From Ghiorsea sp. (GTDB lineage: Bacteria > Pseudomonadota > Zetaproteobacteria > Mariprofundales > Mariprofundaceae): a stretch of DNA of 6,615 nt. A program made the position numbers and the translations under genes. Of this stretch, positions 4,301 through 6,615 are shown one piece after another; positions within the stretch are counted from its first letter, which is position 1, and each line of letters opens with the position of its first letter. Below the pieces are notes generated by a model, which did not search any database, was not told where the DNA came from, and worked only from the letters and a program-made list of their open reading frames with translations. The stretch spans positions 1-6,615 of the forward strand of contig JALUHL010000227.1 of assembly GCA_027053695.1 (NCBI GenBank), written 5' to 3'.

Positions 4301-5225
4301 GTTGAAGTCTTATGTATCCGAATGCTGCGAACATGCTGCAAACTTGCAGTTGTATTTATCGCAAACATCCCATGATGAAAGCTATGCGAAAGTGGCAGCC
4401 GCACTTGCAGATGCAAAGCTTGACGTGGTGAGTGCTGCGCAAGTTTCAGGTGGATGGAAGCTTGGGATTTATGCGCAAGGCTCAAGTGGCAAGTTTTTAA
4501 GCAAACAATTTCGCAAACTGTCGGAAGAAGTTGGCATTGATATTGCATTTGTTGATGCAATCCCTACGCCTAGCTTGGAGCAAGCAGGCATATTGTTTAT
4601 GGATATGGATAGCACATTGATTCAGTGCGAATGTATTGATGAAATTGCAGACTTCTTGGGCATCAAAGATGAAATCGCAAGCATTACCCAGCGAGCGATG
4701 GAAGGTGAATTGGATTTCTCGGAATCATTGGTTGCGCGGGTAAAATTATTGGCAGGTTTGGATGAATCGGTGCTCAAACAAGTCTATGATGAGCGTATTC
4801 GCTTAACACAGGGTGCGGAAAGGTTGATTGCAACCGTGCATGATGCAGGCTGGAAGGTTGGGCTTGTTTCAGGTGGCTTTACTTATTTCACAGCTTTATT
4901 AAAAGAACGCTTAAGCCTTGACTTTGTCGCCGCCAATACACTTGAAATCGTGGATGGCAAGCTTACAGGGCGTGTGCTTGGCGATATTGTCGATGCCAAT
5001 GTCAAGCAAGCGTTATTAAAACAGCAAAGCGGAGACTGGGGCATTGATTTGGCGGCATCCGTGGCTTTGGGCGATGGGGCAAATGATTTGCCCATGTTAA
5101 ACGCGGCAGGTTTAGGCATTGCATTTCATGCCAAACCCAAAGTGCGCGAGCTTGCGCCTTATGCCTTGAGCGATGGAGGCTTAGACCAAGCTTTGCATTT
5201 GTTAACACCGATAAAAGAGGATTGA
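4299..5225 (+). CDS. serB: Phosphoserine phosphatase
   Basis: Cytoplasmic HAD-family enzyme that hydrolyses O-phospho-L-serine to L-serine, the last step of serine synthesis. The 308 residues comprise an N-terminal ACT-like region (about 1-90) and a HAD domain from about 95. All catalytic motifs are visible: DMDSTLI at 102-108 (nucleophile Asp102, acid/base Asp104), the cap segment EGELDFSESL at 135-144, VSGGFTYF at 190-197 (motif II Ser191 region), DANVK near 231-235 supplying the motif III Lys, and GDGANDLPML at 258-267 with Mg-binding acids. Length is within the family range. The ATG at 4299 has no Shine-Dalgarno and lies in a hairpin stem; no better upstream start exists in frame. def follows after 7 bp, so serB is probably first gene of a serB-def-fmt transcript, an arrangement less usual than def-fmt alone. 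Confidence 0.96.
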   Translation: MLKSYVSECCEHAANLQLYLSQTSHDESYAKVAAALADAKLDVVSAAQVSGGWKLGIYAQGSSGKFLSKQFRKLSEEVGIDIAFVDAIPTPSLEQAGILFMDMDSTLIQCECIDEIADFLGIKDEIASITQRAMEGELDFSESLVARVKLLAGLDESVLKQVYDERIRLTQGAERLIATVHDAGWKVGLVSGGFTYFTALLKERLSLDFVAANTLEIVDGKLTGRVLGDIVDANVKQALLKQQSGDWGIDLAASVALGDGANDLPMLNAAGLGIAFHAKPKVRELAPYALSDGGLDQALHLLTPIKED

Positions 5226-5232
5226 ATCATCC

Positions 5233-5748
5233 ATGGCTATAAAACGAATATTGGTATATCCCGAAGATTGTTTGAAGCAGGTGGCAAAACCTGTGAAAAT
5301 CTTTAATGACCCTGCCCTTAAAGAACTGGTGCAAGATATGTTAGACACCATGTATGATGCGCCGGGCGTAGGGCTTGCTGCACCGCAAGTTGGCGTGTCT
5401 TTGAGAGTAGCAGTTACCGATGTGGATTGGAAAAGTGAAGGTGCTGAAAAGCATCATCAAGTGTGGATAAACCCTGAATTTATTTGGAAAAGTGAAGAAA
5501 CAGAAATCACGGAAGAAGGTTGTTTGTCTTTGCCTGAAATCTATGGTGATGTTGAGCGCCCGAATGCTGTGCGTCTGCGTTGGTATGATTTGGATGGCAA
5601 GAAACACGAAGAAGACTTTGATGGCTTTCAAGCAGTCGCTTTGCAGCATGAGTTTGACCACTTGGATGGTAAAGTGTTTATCGATTATTTTTCACCACTC
5701 AAACGCCGTATGATTATCAAAAAATTGAAGAAAAAGTATTTATCGTGA
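5233..5748 (+). CDS. def: Peptide deformylase
   Basis: Removes the formyl group from the N-terminal Met of nascent proteins at the ribosome; a metal-dependent (usually Fe2+) hydrolase of the cytoplasm. The 171 residues contain all three deformylase motifs: GVGLAAPQVG at 45-54, EEGCLSLP at 94-101 with metal ligand Cys97, and QHEFDHLDG at 138-146 with ligands His139 and His143 and catalytic Glu140. The strongly basic C-terminal helix KRRMIIKKLKKKY is typical and may contact the ribosome. Normal bacterial length and complete. It starts 7 bp after serB with only a distant GAGG (12 nt away), and its stop overlaps the GTG start of fmt, pointing to a translationally coupled pair. The product undoes the modification that Fmt installs. 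Confidence 0.97.
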   Translation: MAIKRILVYPEDCLKQVAKPVKIFNDPALKELVQDMLDTMYDAPGVGLAAPQVGVSLRVAVTDVDWKSEGAEKHHQVWINPEFIWKSEETEITEEGCLSLPEIYGDVERPNAVRLRWYDLDGKKHEEDFDGFQAVALQHEFDHLDGKVFIDYFSPLKRRMIIKKLKKKYLS

Positions 5749-6615
5749 GCCAAAGCATTAAAGTTGTATTTGCAGGTACACCTGCATTTTCTGTGGGCTG
5801 CCTTGACGCTTTGATGGCAGCTCATGATGTAGATGTGGTGGGCGTGGTATCCCAGCCTGACCGTAAATCAGGGCGCGGCATGAGACTTACACCATCCCCT
5901 GTAAAAAAAGCAGCGCTTGCAGCCGATATTGATGTGATTACACCTGAAAAAATACGTGATAATGATGAAGCACTGCAATGGCTGAAAGAAAAAGATTGTG
6001 ATGTATTGGTGGTGGTGGCATTTGGCATGATTTTGCCAGTGTCTTGGCTTGAAGCGCCTAAAGTCGCGCCCATCAATGTGCATGCATCATTGCTGCCGCG
6101 TTGGCGTGGTGCAGCGCCTATTGAACGCGCTTTGTTGGCTGGTGATAGTGAAACGGGCGTATGTATTATGCAGATGGAAGAAGGCTTGGATACAGGTGGC
6201 ATATACCTTGAAAAACGTATGCCGATTACGTCTGAAAGCACGGGCCATTCCTTATGGGCAGAGCTAGAAACTTTGGGCGCACAAGCTTTGATGGAAAGCT
6301 TGCCTAAGATTGCTTCAGGTGAACTACAGCCCACGCCGCAAGACGAGGCGGGTGTAACGTATGCTAAGAAAATCACCAATGAAGAACGGGTGGTCAACTG
6401 GGCTTTGGATGCAGATTATATTGAAAGATTAGTGCGCTGCTTTACGCCTAAACCCGGGGTGCGCACGGCATATCAGGGTAAGGCATTAAAGGTGATTGCA
6501 GGTGAAGTGTTGCCGCAAACCCACCAGCAAGAGGTAGGTACAGTGCTTGATGTTAAGCTGGGTTTGGATGTAGCTTGTGGTGATGGAAAAGTCTATCGCA
6601 TCACAACGATTCAGC
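5745..6615 (+). CDS. fmt: Methionyl-tRNA formyltransferase, 3' end outside window
   Basis: Transfers a formyl group from 10-formyl-tetrahydrofolate to Met-tRNA of initiator type, needed for normal bacterial translation initiation. 290 codons are visible of the usual 310-320, and the frame is still open at the window edge. Visible are the N-terminal strand VVFAGTPAFSV at 7-17, SQPDRKSGRGMRLTPSPVK at 36-54 (specificity loop), VVVAFGMILP at 89-98, and the catalytic core INVHASLLPRWRGAAPIERA at 110-129, with Asn111 and His113, then GLDTG with Asp149. A linker at about 200-210 leads to the C-terminal tRNA-binding domain, which has TPKPGVRTAYQGKALKV at 234-250. The start is GTG at 5745-5747, overlapping the def stop as GTGA; no other start fits the family N-terminus. 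Ribosome site is weak, so coupling to def is likely. Confidence 0.96.
   Translation, partial: MSQSIKVVFAGTPAFSVGCLDALMAAHDVDVVGVVSQPDRKSGRGMRLTPSPVKKAALAADIDVITPEKIRDNDEALQWLKEKDCDVLVVVAFGMILPVSWLEAPKVAPINVHASLLPRWRGAAPIERALLAGDSETGVCIMQMEEGLDTGGIYLEKRMPITSESTGHSLWAELETLGAQALMESLPKIASGELQPTPQDEAGVTYAKKITNEERVVNWALDADYIERLVRCFTPKPGVRTAYQGKALKVIAGEVLPQTHQQEVGTVLDVKLGLDVACGDGKVYRITTIQ

Noticed and set aside
5822..6397. 191-codon open frame antisense to fmt
   Set aside because: The + strand frame encodes fmt with all catalytic motifs; the antisense frame is Ser/Thr/Ala-rich low-complexity translation typical of a shadow frame.

Overview
The window looks like a Gram-negative (proteobacterial) chromosome segment of moderate GC. 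The best clue is a housekeeping run on the + strand, serB - def - fmt (4299 to the right edge), together with a DppB-type ABC permease and an intergenic region packed with short palindromic repeats, including an ATTCCCGC-GTAG-GCGGGAAT element of the kind common in beta-, gamma- and related proteobacteria. I cannot name a genus from the sequence alone.

Layout. Positions 1-964 (+): the 3' part of an unnamed small membrane protein gene, followed 3 bp later by a DUF2238/YjdF-family membrane protein. Positions 954-2720 (-): a compact, AT-rich accessory block. In transcription order it holds a TumE-family toxin candidate, a TumA-like winged-helix antitoxin candidate (ATGA overlap), a 66-bp second copy of the 3' end of the neighbouring permease gene, and a 335-aa PIN-like nuclease candidate. 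The nuclease gene overlaps the DUF2238 gene tail to tail by 11 bp. Positions 2789-3760 (-): a full-length DppB-type permease gene whose expected dppC/dppD partners are absent. Positions 3761-4298: a 538-bp divergent intergenic region with at least six small repeats or palindromes. Positions 4299-6615 (+): serB, def and fmt, the last cut by the window edge.

How it fits together. The main observation is that the accessory genes lie next to, and are punctuated by, a duplicated permease 3' end. The two copies (1966-2031 and 2789-2854) match at 59 of 66 bases, with a 43-bp identical core. Four of the seven differences, all distal to the core, are silent, and both copies encode the same last 19 residues plus stop except for one Leu/Phe change near the upstream end. 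This is what one expects if a DNA module entered at the 3' end of the permease gene while carrying its own replacement gene tail, leaving att-like direct repeats. The segment between equivalent repeat points is 823 bp and holds only the TA pair, with no recombinase. The PIN-like gene lies just beyond the second tail and may be another cassette at the same site. The toxin promoter sits so close to its start codon that the mRNA is predicted to be almost leaderless, whereas the antitoxin has a strong Shine-Dalgarno sequence. That would favour antitoxin synthesis.

The housekeeping end is conventional: SerB makes serine, Def and Fmt handle formyl groups on initiator Met-tRNA and nascent proteins. 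serB is odd in that its start codon lies in the stem of a C(UACG)G hairpin. No tRNA, rRNA, CRISPR, transposase or integrase gene was seen.
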